Part shown: positions 38,923 to 47,617 of the stretch, one piece after another | Numbering within the stretch: the first letter of the stretch is position 1 | How the letters are laid out: each line of letters begins with the position of its first letter | From: Bacteroidales bacterium | GTDB lineage: Bacteria > Bacteroidota > Bacteroidia > Bacteroidales > Lentimicrobiaceae | Length of the DNA: 64,000 nt | Assembly (NCBI GenBank): GCA_016709025.1 | Contig: JADJEQ010000003.1 | Coordinates: 310,001-374,000, forward strand | Direction: 5' to 3' | The notes under the pieces: model-generated | The model's input: the letters and a program-made list of their open reading frames with translations, nothing else | Database searches by the model: none | Told to the model about the DNA's origin: nothing | Position numbers and translations under genes: made by a program

Positions 38923-39807
38923 CTACCGCAAGGCATACATCCTCCGGTAAGCAGAAGGTGAATATCCGCTTTTGGATTTAAACATCCGGTTAAAATGGGT
39001 CGAACTTCTGAATCCGGAATCCCAGCCTATTTCAGGTATGCTCTTTTCAGGATGTTCAATAAGAAGCCGGCAGGCAGATGCCAACCGAAGCTCATTCAGG
39101 TAACCGTTGAAGGTAATCCCGATGTTCTTTTTAAAAAAGCGGCTGAACGATGTCTCTGTCATAAAAACCATATCCGCAGCATGTTTCAGGGTGATATCCC
39201 CTGAATGATGCTGGTTCAGCCAAAGGAATACCCTGTCGATCCTTTCCTGGTTCTGCTTTTTCAGGGATGGCGAATATCCCGGCGATGAAAGCAGAATGAA
39301 TTCATCGGTCTTGCTTAATCCATCAAGTAAAGTCCAAAAACCTGTCAGCCATTGTAATCCTTGTTTGTTTTTTAAAAGTATCATTTCCCTGCCAGCCTCT
39401 CCGGAAACCGCCTGGCTAAATTTAATTCCCCTTGCAGAGCGTTCAATCAACCTGCGGATAGGATCAAATTCAGGCATGCCAGCCAGTGAGTTTTCAAAAA
39501 TGTCAGCCCTGAAATGTACAACCAATGCCTGACAAGAATCAGGTATCAGATCGGAACCGAAAGAAGTCCAGGTGTGGGGCAGACTCGGGCCCAATAAAAC
39601 GAGATCACCGGCAGTAAATGATTCAATGTGGTTGCCCACAATCCGTTCACCACTGCCTTGTAAAATAAATGTCAGTTCATGTTCAGGGTGATAATGCCAG
39701 TAAAACTCAAAAGCCGGCTGACTGATCCATAGCTGGGTATGAGAAGAATCCTGATCTATATATTCGTAACTTGCTTTCATTTCTCTTTTCACCAAATATA
39801 TCAACAA
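38923..39807 (-). CDS. AraC-family regulator with cupin sensor domain
   Basis: A 294-residue regulator (264-285 if an internal ATG such as 39780 is used). The N-terminal half is a cupin-like sugar-binding domain (WHYHPEHELTFILQGSGERIVG, DLVLLGPSLPHTW); the C-terminal ~100 residues carry two helix-turn-helix motifs (LKHAADMVFMTETSFSRFFKK and IPEIGWDSGFRSSTHFNRMFK). It is divergent from the GH127-type/GH92 pair, which it most likely controls. It resembles the regulator at 52,986-53,840 in both domains (e.g. DLVLVGPNVPHCW there), suggesting duplicated modules. Confidence 0.9.
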   Translation of the reverse strand: MLIYLVKREMKASYEYIDQDSSHTQLWISQPAFEFYWHYHPEHELTFILQGSGERIVGNHIESFTAGDLVLLGPSLPHTWTSFGSDLIPDSCQALVVHFRADIFENSLAGMPEFDPIRRLIERSARGIKFSQAVSGEAGREMILLKNKQGLQWLTGFWTLLDGLSKTDEFILLSSPGYSPSLKKQNQERIDRVFLWLNQHHSGDITLKHAADMVFMTETSFSRFFKKNIGITFNGYLNELRLASACRLLIEHPEKSIPEIGWDSGFRSSTHFNRMFKSKSGYSPSAYRRMYALR

Positions 39808-39888
39808 ATTTCAACAATTTTTCGATAACCGGATAAAATAAGGGCATTTTTTGACATAATCCGGACAAAAATAATCAGTTTTCAGCTC

Positions 39889-39896
39889 TATTTTTG
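39889..39896 (+). promoter_or_regulatory. -7-like box before the GH127/esterase gene
   Basis: TATTTTTG, 20 bases before the ATG at 39917. The -33 element is not evident, which would suit an activator-dependent promoter under the divergent AraC regulator. Confidence 0.3.
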
Positions 39897-39916
39897 ATGA
39901 GTTCAAACCGTTTATC

Positions 39917-42757
39917 ATGAAACATATTCTAACATTTATTATGTCTTTTACAGTTATACTGACCTCCGCTCAGACAGCGGTTGAAGATAAAAAAGAAATC
40001 AGGGACGCCTTCAGGGTCATTCAACCGTTAAATCAACAATTTCAATGGCTGGATTTTGGTGAGATTAAGCCTGAAGGATGGATCAAAGAGCAGATGAAAA
40101 AGGATATGGCAGGATTTATCGGCCACCTTGATGATTTGGTGCCCGATCTGATGGATGACAAAATCTATGGCGAAGAAAGGCTGACCAGGGACATCAAAAC
40201 CAAGAATGTTGGCAATATAACCGAAGGTTTTGATCCGCAATACCTCTGGTGGAACAGCGAAACCCAGTCGAACTGGCGCGATGGATACATCCGCAATGCG
40301 ATACTGCTCAACGATTCATTGCATCTTGCAAAAGCAGGAGAATATATTGCGTACCTCCTTTCCACCCAGGATAAAGATGGCTATCTGGGAATCTACGCGC
40401 CTGATCTCCGGTACAACTTTACCGATGAAAATGGGGAACTCTGGGCTAAGGTCACTGCGCTAAGGGGAGTAATGGCCTGGTATGAATACACCGGTAAGCC
40501 GGAAATTCTTGAAGCAATTCAGCGTGCCGTGAAAGATGTTATGAAGCATTATCCGGCCGATGGCTCCTCCCCTTTCAAATCCACAAAACCGTTTGCGGGT
40601 GGATTGACCCATGGGCTCGTATTTACCGATGTACTTGACCGGTTGTATCAGCTTACCGGAAATCAGGATTACCTCAACTATGCCTTATTCCTTTACCGGG
40701 ATTTCTCCGAAAACATCCTGGCCGAGGATGCGCAATTGAGTAAAATTCTCGATACTACCTACAGAAACAAGGAGCATGGAGTGCATACCTATGAACATTT
40801 AAGGCCACTGACTTTGGCGTGGGTAGCTTCAGGTAATAAACAACTGGAAGCGGCACTTGATATTTATCTCGAAAGAATCCGTCAATGCACCACCCCTGCA
40901 GGTGGCCCGATCGGCGATGAATGGGTGGCCGGCCGGCACGCACATGCCACTGAAACAGGTTATGAATACTGCTCCCTGCAGGAATTACTGGATGGATACA
41001 CCAACCTGCTTCAAAAAACCGGTGAAAACAGGTTTGGAGACCTGACTGAACGATTGTTCTTCAATGCAGCCCAGGGTGCCCGGCATCCTGATGAAAGCGC
41101 GATTGCTTATTGCAAAACAGACAACTCCTTCGCCATGACCGGAACCAAAAACGGAGAACCAGCCGGTAAAGAAACCCAGACCCGTTTCAAGTACTCTCCT
41201 GCCCATCAGGATGTGGCTGTTTGTTGTGTTCCCAATGCCGGCAGGATAACACCCTATTATATAAAATCAATGTGGCTGAAAGACAAAGAAGGAATTGTCT
41301 CTGCTTTACTGGGTCCCTGTAAAGTTCAGACTGAAATTAACGATGTGAAAGTTCATGTGTCTGAAGAAACAGATTATCCGTTCGGCAATTCAATTAGCTA
41401 CAGGATTTCAGTTGAAAAACCGGTTTCATTTGTATTAAAAATCAGGAAGCCGGATTGGGCGAAAAGTGTCAGGCTGAATTGCAGTTATAAAGAGATTGAT
41501 GGTTTCATTGTTATTGCAAAAAAATGGAAAGGTGAAGAATCCATAAAGCTTGAGTTTATTGCAGAACCGGAGCTAAAACAAGACCGGAATAACGAGAATT
41601 ACTTTACCTGTGGGGCCCTGGTGTTTGCTTTGCCGGTTAAAGACAGGGAAATTGTATCCAAAACCCACCCGGTTGAAGGATTCAGGGATCTGGAATACGA
41701 AGCGGTGAATCTGGTAAAATACAGGCTCCCGGTCTCAGAAAAACCTGAAATCTCTCTGATAACCGACATAATTCCAGGAAGGCAATGGAATAGTTTTAAA
41801 CTGAATACCAATCTTATAAATGAAAATACCGGCATATCTGAAAATGTAACCCTGCTCCCATTGGGCGCAACCATTCTCCGGCAGGAAACCTTCAAATATG
41901 AAGTCCAGACTACTTCAGGAACCATAAAACGGTTTAGAAATTTTCCGTCAAATTATGTGGATGAACGGAATATTGATGTCTGGCTTCCGGATGGATATAA
42001 TGAGGAAAAGAAATACGCGGTCCTTTATATGCACGACGGTCAAATGCTGTTCGACAATACTATCAACTGGAATAAACAGGAATGGGGAATGGATGAAACT
42101 GCAGGTAGATTAATCACTGAAAATAAAATTAAAGACTGCATAGTCGTCGGGATCTGGAATACGCCCAAACGTCATTCCGAATATTTTCCCCGGAAACCTT
42201 TTCAGTCGCTAAGTCAGGAACAAAAAGACAAGGTGAACAAGGAACTTCAGGCCCTGGGTCGGACAACCGAAACCTTTCAACCGGTTTCAGACAACTATCT
42301 GAAATTCATCGTTGAAGAGCTTAAGCCATTTATTGATCGCACCTTTTCAACCCTGCCCGGCCGCGGGAATACCTTTATTTCCGGATCAAGCATGGGTGGA
42401 TTGATTTCCATGTACGCCATCTGTGAATATCCCGCTGTTTTCGGAGGAGCAGCCTGCCTGTCAACCCATTGGCCGGGAACTTTTACCATGGAAAATAATA
42501 TGGTTCCTGATGCTTTTATAAGTTACCTGGAAGCAAATTTACCCGATCCGGAAACGCATAAAATTTACTTCGACTACGGTGACCAAACCCTGGATGCCCT
42601 GTATCCGCCACTGCAAAAAAAAGCAGATGAAGTGATAATGGCCAAAGGATTTACGAAATCAAACTGGGAAACCCGCTTTTTCCCGGGTGAGGATCATAGC
42701 GAAACATCATGGGGCAGGCGATTGGATATACCTATGACTTTTTTGCTAAAAAAATAA
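39917..42757 (+). CDS. GH127-type (DUF1680) glycosidase fused to an alpha/beta-hydrolase esterase
   Basis: A 946-residue exported protein (signal peptide ~1-19, ending TSAQ). Residues ~35-660 form a GH127-like (alpha/alpha)6 barrel plus beta domains: DGYIRNAILLNDS, THGLVFTDVLDRLYQLTGN, a Glu/Cys site (ETGYEYC, ~346-352) and a Cys-Cys pair (AVCCVPN, 436-437) that match the zinc-bound cysteine centre of GH127 beta-L-arabinofuranosidases. From ~670 to the end follows an esterase D/enterochelin-esterase-like domain with MHDGQMLFD, nucleophile elbow GSSMGG (Ser825), Asp889 and His927 as likely triad. The fusion suggests removal of ester groups together with a sugar from one substrate. It is followed by GH92 after four bases. 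Confidence 0.87.
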   Translation: MKHILTFIMSFTVILTSAQTAVEDKKEIRDAFRVIQPLNQQFQWLDFGEIKPEGWIKEQMKKDMAGFIGHLDDLVPDLMDDKIYGEERLTRDIKTKNVGNITEGFDPQYLWWNSETQSNWRDGYIRNAILLNDSLHLAKAGEYIAYLLSTQDKDGYLGIYAPDLRYNFTDENGELWAKVTALRGVMAWYEYTGKPEILEAIQRAVKDVMKHYPADGSSPFKSTKPFAGGLTHGLVFTDVLDRLYQLTGNQDYLNYALFLYRDFSENILAEDAQLSKILDTTYRNKEHGVHTYEHLRPLTLAWVASGNKQLEAALDIYLERIRQCTTPAGGPIGDEWVAGRHAHATETGYEYCSLQELLDGYTNLLQKTGENRFGDLTERLFFNAAQGARHPDESAIAYCKTDNSFAMTGTKNGEPAGKETQTRFKYSPAHQDVAVCCVPNAGRITPYYIKSMWLKDKEGIVSALLGPCKVQTEINDVKVHVSEETDYPFGNSISYRISVEKPVSFVLKIRKPDWAKSVRLNCSYKEIDGFIVIAKKWKGEESIKLEFIAEPELKQDRNNENYFTCGALVFALPVKDREIVSKTHPVEGFRDLEYEAVNLVKYRLPVSEKPEISLITDIIPGRQWNSFKLNTNLINENTGISENVTLLPLGATILRQETFKYEVQTTSGTIKRFRNFPSNYVDERNIDVWLPDGYNEEKKYAVLYMHDGQMLFDNTINWNKQEWGMDETAGRLITENKIKDCIVVGIWNTPKRHSEYFPRKPFQSLSQEQKDKVNKELQALGRTTETFQPVSDNYLKFIVEELKPFIDRTFSTLPGRGNTFISGSSMGGLISMYAICEYPAVFGGAACLSTHWPGTFTMENNMVPDAFISYLEANLPDPETHKIYFDYGDQTLDALYPPLQKKADEVIMAKGFTKSNWETRFFPGEDHSETSWGRRLDIPMTFLLKK

Positions 42758-42761
42758 TACG

Positions 42762-44942
42762 ATGTCCTCACCCAAATCAACAATTGCAGTTATAGTCTGT
42801 TTATTTTCAGGACTTGTTCTGCTACCGGCACAGAGCCCCTTTTCAGATTACACAATCTTTGTAAACACCTTTATTGGCACCGACGGTACAGGCCATACCT
42901 TCCCGGGTCCCTCCATGCCTTTTGGAATGGTTCAACCCGGACCGGACAACCGCGATCATGGCTGGAACTACACCAGCGGCTATCAATACCGCGATACTAT
43001 AATTCAGGGCTTTTCGCAAACCCGGTTTAGTGGTACCGGCATCAGCGAAATGGGAGATATTTTGCTACTTCCGTATGCCCAAACAAATCTTAATGAATTT
43101 CATAATCAATACTTTAAAGAGACTGAAACAGCAAACCCGGGATATTACACCGTTACAAAAAAGGATCGTGTAAAAGTTGAACTGACCTGTTCCGAACGGG
43201 TCGCTTTTCACCGCTATACTTTCCCAACACAACAGGCAAGTGTACTGGCTGATTTTCAGCATGGGCTCTGTTTCCTTACCGACAGTCTAGTACTCGAAAG
43301 CAATGTAAAAACCGAAGACATGAAAACCATATCCGGTTATTGCCATACCAAAAACTGGGTGGAACGAAAGTACTTCTTCGTTGTCAAATTTGACAAGCCG
43401 TTTGTGAAATCAGAACAACTTGTTAAAGGACCGAAAGAAAATGCCCCGAAATATATTTTATCATTTAACCTCGATGAAAGTAAGGTATTGCAGGTAAAAA
43501 TTGCTTTATCTACCGTAGCAGTCGAAGGAGCAAAACTTAATATGAAAACTGAAATTCCGGGTTGGGAATTCGAACAGGTGAAGAAAAACGCACAGAAAGT
43601 ATGGAACGAATATTTGGGCAGAATTGAAATAGAAGCTGAGCCCAAACAAAAAGAAATCTTCTATACTTCCCTGTATCACCTGTTATTGCAGCCATCAAAT
43701 ATTGCTGATGTTAATGGTAAATACCGTGGTGCAGATGATCAAATCGCACAGGCACCTAACAACGAATATTATTCCACGCTTTCCATCTGGGATGTTTACA
43801 GGGGCGCTTTCCCGCTGTTACAAATTATCGCGCCTGAAAAAATCAACGGCATCATCAATACGATGCTCCTGCATCACAAAGCTGCCGGATTTCTGCCCAT
43901 CTGGACAGCCTGGGGACAGGATAACTACTGCATGATCGGCAACCATGCCATCCCGATGATTCTTTCGGCTTCTAACAAAGGCTTCAATGGTTTTGATAAA
44001 AATGAAGCACTGAAAGCCATGGTTGAAACTTCAACAATTAGCCACATTAACTCCGACTGGGAGCTTTACAACAAATATGGCTATTACCCCTTCGACAAAC
44101 TTGATAATGAAGCTGTTTCCCGCACCCTCGAAAGCGGTTACGACGATTGGTGCGTAGCCGGAATGGCATCAAAACTGGGCGATAACTCCACGGCTGCAAC
44201 CTTTTATAAAAGGGCTGCCTTTTATAAAAACCTGTTCGACCCTGAAACAAAATTGTTTCGCGGAAAGGATACCAAAGGCAACTGGCGGACGCCGTTTGAT
44301 CCACTGGCAGCCACTTCGCCCATGAACAATCCGGGCGATTATACCGAAGCCAACGCCTGGCAGTATTTCTGGACTCCTGCACAGTATGATATCACCGGAA
44401 TGAAGCAGCTTTTAGGCGGAACAGATGCCTTCACCAGACAACTCAACAATTTCTTCAGCATTGAGGCACAGAATCCGGATAAATTCCTCGGACAGGAAGC
44501 CATGATCGGGCAATATGCCCATGGCAACGAACCGGGTCATCATATTGTGTATTTGTATGCTTACTCAAACACACCTAAAACAGGTCAAAAATACATTCAT
44601 CGGATTATCAATGAGTTTCACAACAACACACCCGATGGAATGATCGGTAACGACGATTGCGGGCAAATGTCGGCCTGGTATATTTTATCATCACTTGGCT
44701 TTTACCCGGTTAACCCGGCAGGTAACGAATTTGTTTTTGGCGCTCCGCAATTGAAAAAAGCAACCATTCACTTATCGGGTGGAAAAGATTTTATTATAGA
44801 CGCTAAAAATATTTCAAAAGAGCGTATTTATACTGAAAAGATATTTCTGGATGGTGAGCCGGTTGAAAATCCCTATATAACCTACGATCAAATAATGAAC
44901 GGAGGAAACCTGAATTTTGAAATGACCAATGCCGGTGAATAA
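42762..44942 (+). CDS. GH92 alpha-mannosidase-family exo-enzyme
   Basis: A 726-residue protein with a signal peptide (~8-26, ending LPAQS) and full-length GH92 architecture: N-terminal beta domain starting FVNTFIGTDGTGHTFPGPSM, and a C-terminal (alpha/alpha)6 domain with LSIWDVYRG, PIWTAWGQDNYCM, QEAMIGQYAHGNEPGHH and the general-base motif GNDDCGQMSAWY. GH92 enzymes are calcium-dependent exo-alpha-mannosidases acting on N-glycans or yeast mannan. It is coupled to the GH127-type/esterase gene and probably under the AraC regulator at 38,923. Its last ~165 residues are almost duplicated in the remnant at 53,972. Confidence 0.93.
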   Translation: MSSPKSTIAVIVCLFSGLVLLPAQSPFSDYTIFVNTFIGTDGTGHTFPGPSMPFGMVQPGPDNRDHGWNYTSGYQYRDTIIQGFSQTRFSGTGISEMGDILLLPYAQTNLNEFHNQYFKETETANPGYYTVTKKDRVKVELTCSERVAFHRYTFPTQQASVLADFQHGLCFLTDSLVLESNVKTEDMKTISGYCHTKNWVERKYFFVVKFDKPFVKSEQLVKGPKENAPKYILSFNLDESKVLQVKIALSTVAVEGAKLNMKTEIPGWEFEQVKKNAQKVWNEYLGRIEIEAEPKQKEIFYTSLYHLLLQPSNIADVNGKYRGADDQIAQAPNNEYYSTLSIWDVYRGAFPLLQIIAPEKINGIINTMLLHHKAAGFLPIWTAWGQDNYCMIGNHAIPMILSASNKGFNGFDKNEALKAMVETSTISHINSDWELYNKYGYYPFDKLDNEAVSRTLESGYDDWCVAGMASKLGDNSTAATFYKRAAFYKNLFDPETKLFRGKDTKGNWRTPFDPLAATSPMNNPGDYTEANAWQYFWTPAQYDITGMKQLLGGTDAFTRQLNNFFSIEAQNPDKFLGQEAMIGQYAHGNEPGHHIVYLYAYSNTPKTGQKYIHRIINEFHNNTPDGMIGNDDCGQMSAWYILSSLGFYPVNPAGNEFVFGAPQLKKATIHLSGGKDFIIDAKNISKERIYTEKIFLDGEPVENPYITYDQIMNGGNLNFEMTNAGE

Positions 44943-45749
44943 TCAGGAAGGTGATACGATTAGATTGAAATAGTGCACTATAACAAACATTTAAAAGGCT
45001 TGCTAAAAAACTCCGTTAGGAGTTCCCCGTAAATAACCCCCGGTGAAGTGAAACGAAACCGGGGGTAAATGAATCGCTTTATAAACCAACCCTGTAGGGG
45101 TTGCCAATTGTAAGTTGTTGTCGGGGAACCCACTCCGGGGTTCTGTTGTATTTCGATTTTAACACCCCCAATTCCATTGGGGTTTCCGAATTCCCGGAAT
45201 GTACCATATTTACAGGAAATCCCTACGGGATTCTATTTTGTCAACTTTATGAAGGTGAAGGGAAAAGTGATAAAGTTTCACAAATACCTTGCACAAAGAT
45301 TTTGAATTTTCATTGTAAGATTCTGATATTGTACTTATTGTCAGTTTTTCAGCAGGCCCTAAATAATGGGCTTCATTGTAAAGCCAGAACCTGGTGAAAA
45401 AATACTTGTTAAATATTCGGTCAACTGGTTCTCTTGTCAATTTGTTGTCAAAGTGAAACGGATTAAAGCATAAACGATTAAAAACCATGCATTTGAAATT
45501 TTAGTATGCGGCATTTTAATGCATATAAAGTCTCAAGTCGTGAACCCCAGTGGCTAAATGGTACCAATCACTTAATGATTTTGGTGAAAGCAGACTTTTT
45601 CGGTAATCCTTGCTTACTGAACAAACTATAACAACAGCCTCATTTACAATCATATATATTTATTCAACAATACTTGGAGAGAAAAATAATGTTTAAGCCA
45701 ATTACTTTATTAAGAACTGTGCATTCATTAATATAAGGCTGTTAAAAAT
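44943..45749. other. Intergenic region with a palindrome cluster
   Basis: No gene recognised. The left third holds the palindromes listed next; the right part (45,240-45,749) is AT-rich and presumably contains the promoter of the GH130-receiver gene, without a clear consensus match. Confidence 0.5.
45004..45236. repeat. Cluster of five to six short GC-rich palindromes
   Basis: In order: ACTCC/GGAGT (~45,010), ACCCCCGG/CCGGGGGT (~45,036-45,066), CAACCC/GGGTTG (~45,088-45,104), GAACCC/GGGTTC (~45,125-45,142), CCCCAAT/ATTGGGG (~45,166-45,182, perfect), and AATCCC/GGGATT (~45,219-45,233). They are 20-50 bases apart and share a theme of CCC..GGG arms around AT-rich cores. This looks like a composite of REP-type hairpins as seen between genes in Bacteroidota. 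Confidence 0.65.
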
Positions 45750-47615
45750 ATGAGCACAAGCATAAATCGCAAGTCAGTCCGCTTTTACAGTGACCCTAAA
45801 CGGGTAATTGTCAGATTCTTCTTTCCCGGCCCGGAAAGCCGCGTCCAGTCTATTATTCAGAAAGTAGGCTCAATGCCCGAAGAGGCTGCGAGAATGAGCC
45901 TGAATCAAACGCTGAGGGATTTCTCCAACCGGCAAAGAAATATTTCCCGCATTTTCCAGAAACACTTCGAAAGGGTAACAGAAATCCTCAATGGCAGTGC
46001 CGGTGACATGGTAAATCTGAGCCATCATAAACAATTGTTGATTGGTGCCTATTTTACATCGGAATACTCGATTGAGTCGGCTGCTTTTTTTAATCCATCC
46101 ATGGTAGAAGACCCTGACCAGACTGGACTGACAGTGGGGCAGAAACGGGTTATCATCAGCTTCAGGGCTACCGGCGAAGGCCATATATCATCCATTGTTT
46201 TCAGAGGCGGGATTTTAAATGCCAACAACGATCTTCAACTCATCCCAACCGGAAGGTTGATTGATGAAGCAGAAGCCATCAAGAATTATATTTACCATAA
46301 AGAAGAGTTTTGCAAAAAGCTCTCTGAAATGCACGCCGACGATCCTGTGGTTAAACATACCATGGATAAGCTGAGGCCTGAATTTGACTACAACCAGTTG
46401 CTGCATGCCATCGATGAAACCAAAAGAGAGCTGAGCCTGAATGAAGAACAACGAAAAAATCTTCAGACGATAAGCTGGCTGGGCGACTCACATTATGAAA
46501 TCTCCTTTTCACTTGATACCGGAATATCCGACAGGGTTATTTTCCCCATCGCCGCAGCCGAAAGCAACGGCATAGAAGATGCCCGGTTTGTAAAATTTAC
46601 AGACGATGACGGCAGGGTCCGCTATTATGCTACCTATACTGCCTACAATGGGTTCTCAATTATGCCCAAACTGATTGAGACAAAAGACTTTTATAACTTT
46701 AAAATCATGCCTATCCATGGCGAAAATGCCCAGAATAAGGGTATGGCACTCTTCCCGAGAAAAATCAAGGGGAAATATGCCATGTTGGCCAGGATCGATG
46801 GTATTAACAATTACATACTGTTTTCCAATAACATCAACCGCTGGGATGAAACCCACCTGTTGCAGTCACCCAAATTTCCATGGGAGTTTATTCAGGTAGG
46901 CAATTGCGGGTCTCCGATAGAAACAGAACATGGCTGGCTGGTAATAACGCATGGTGTGGGAACAATGAGAAAATATGTCATCAGCGCCATGCTGCTTGAC
47001 CTTGACGACCCGACAAAAGTTATTGGACAGCTTACTGAACCGATTATTTCACCCAATGAGGAAGAACGCGAAGGGTATGTCCCAAACGTGGTTTATTCAT
47101 GCGGATCCATTTTAAACAATGGCGAGCTGGTGATACCCTATGCCATGTCCGATACAGCTTCTACCTATGCAACTGTTCCGCTCGATGAACTGCTGGCCAG
47201 TTTGATGCCATCCTGGAAAGGACGGAAAAATTTGAATGATCAGCATTGCAAAGGTAGGGTCCTTGTTGTTGAAGATGAGGTAATTAACCAGAAAGTAATT
47301 TCTGAATTTCTCAAAGCCGATGGTTATGATGTAGAGATCGCCCCTGATGGTATCATCGCCCTGATGCAGATTGCAAAAGGGAGTTTCGATGTAATCCTTT
47401 CGGACATTTCCATGCCTAATTTCGATGGTTATCAGATGCTTGAGTACATAAAAGAAAACAACATTGATATACCGGTAATCTTTCTTTCCGGTCATTCAAG
47501 CGCAGACGATGAAGCCAAAGGCCTGAGGCTCGGAGCCGCCGATTATATCAGAAAGCCTGTTGACAAAAACCTGTTGTTGGCCAGACTCACAAAACTATTA
47601 AAGGTAAAAGTCTGA
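45750..47615 (+). CDS. GH130 mannoside phosphorylase/mannosidase-type enzyme fused to a response-regulator receiver domain
   Basis: A 621-residue soluble protein without signal peptide. Residues ~85-490 form the GH130 five-bladed propeller: FFNPSMVEDPDQ (~113-124), the family motif GIEDAR (274-279), MLARIDGINNYI and GHGVGTMR-like HGVGTMRKYV. GH130 enzymes phosphorolyse or hydrolyse beta-mannosides. Residues ~502-621 are a complete receiver domain: acidic VEDE (507-510), phospho-acceptor Asp552 in LSDISMP, Ser580 and Lys602 in RKPVDK. All catalytic receiver residues are present, so it should accept phosphate. I know of no established precedent for this fusion. It is convergent, two bases apart, with a glycosyltransferase gene, which may make its substrate. 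Confidence 0.9.
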   Translation: MSTSINRKSVRFYSDPKRVIVRFFFPGPESRVQSIIQKVGSMPEEAARMSLNQTLRDFSNRQRNISRIFQKHFERVTEILNGSAGDMVNLSHHKQLLIGAYFTSEYSIESAAFFNPSMVEDPDQTGLTVGQKRVIISFRATGEGHISSIVFRGGILNANNDLQLIPTGRLIDEAEAIKNYIYHKEEFCKKLSEMHADDPVVKHTMDKLRPEFDYNQLLHAIDETKRELSLNEEQRKNLQTISWLGDSHYEISFSLDTGISDRVIFPIAAAESNGIEDARFVKFTDDDGRVRYYATYTAYNGFSIMPKLIETKDFYNFKIMPIHGENAQNKGMALFPRKIKGKYAMLARIDGINNYILFSNNINRWDETHLLQSPKFPWEFIQVGNCGSPIETEHGWLVITHGVGTMRKYVISAMLLDLDDPTKVIGQLTEPIISPNEEEREGYVPNVVYSCGSILNNGELVIPYAMSDTASTYATVPLDELLASLMPSWKGRKNLNDQHCKGRVLVVEDEVINQKVISEFLKADGYDVEIAPDGIIALMQIAKGSFDVILSDISMPNFDGYQMLEYIKENNIDIPVIFLSGHSSADDEAKGLRLGAADYIRKPVDKNLLLARLTKLLKVKV

Positions 47616-47617
47616 TA

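Noticed and set aside
45101..45488. Short frames on both strands after the palindrome cluster
   Set aside because: They run through the palindromes and show no domain; treated as shadow frames.
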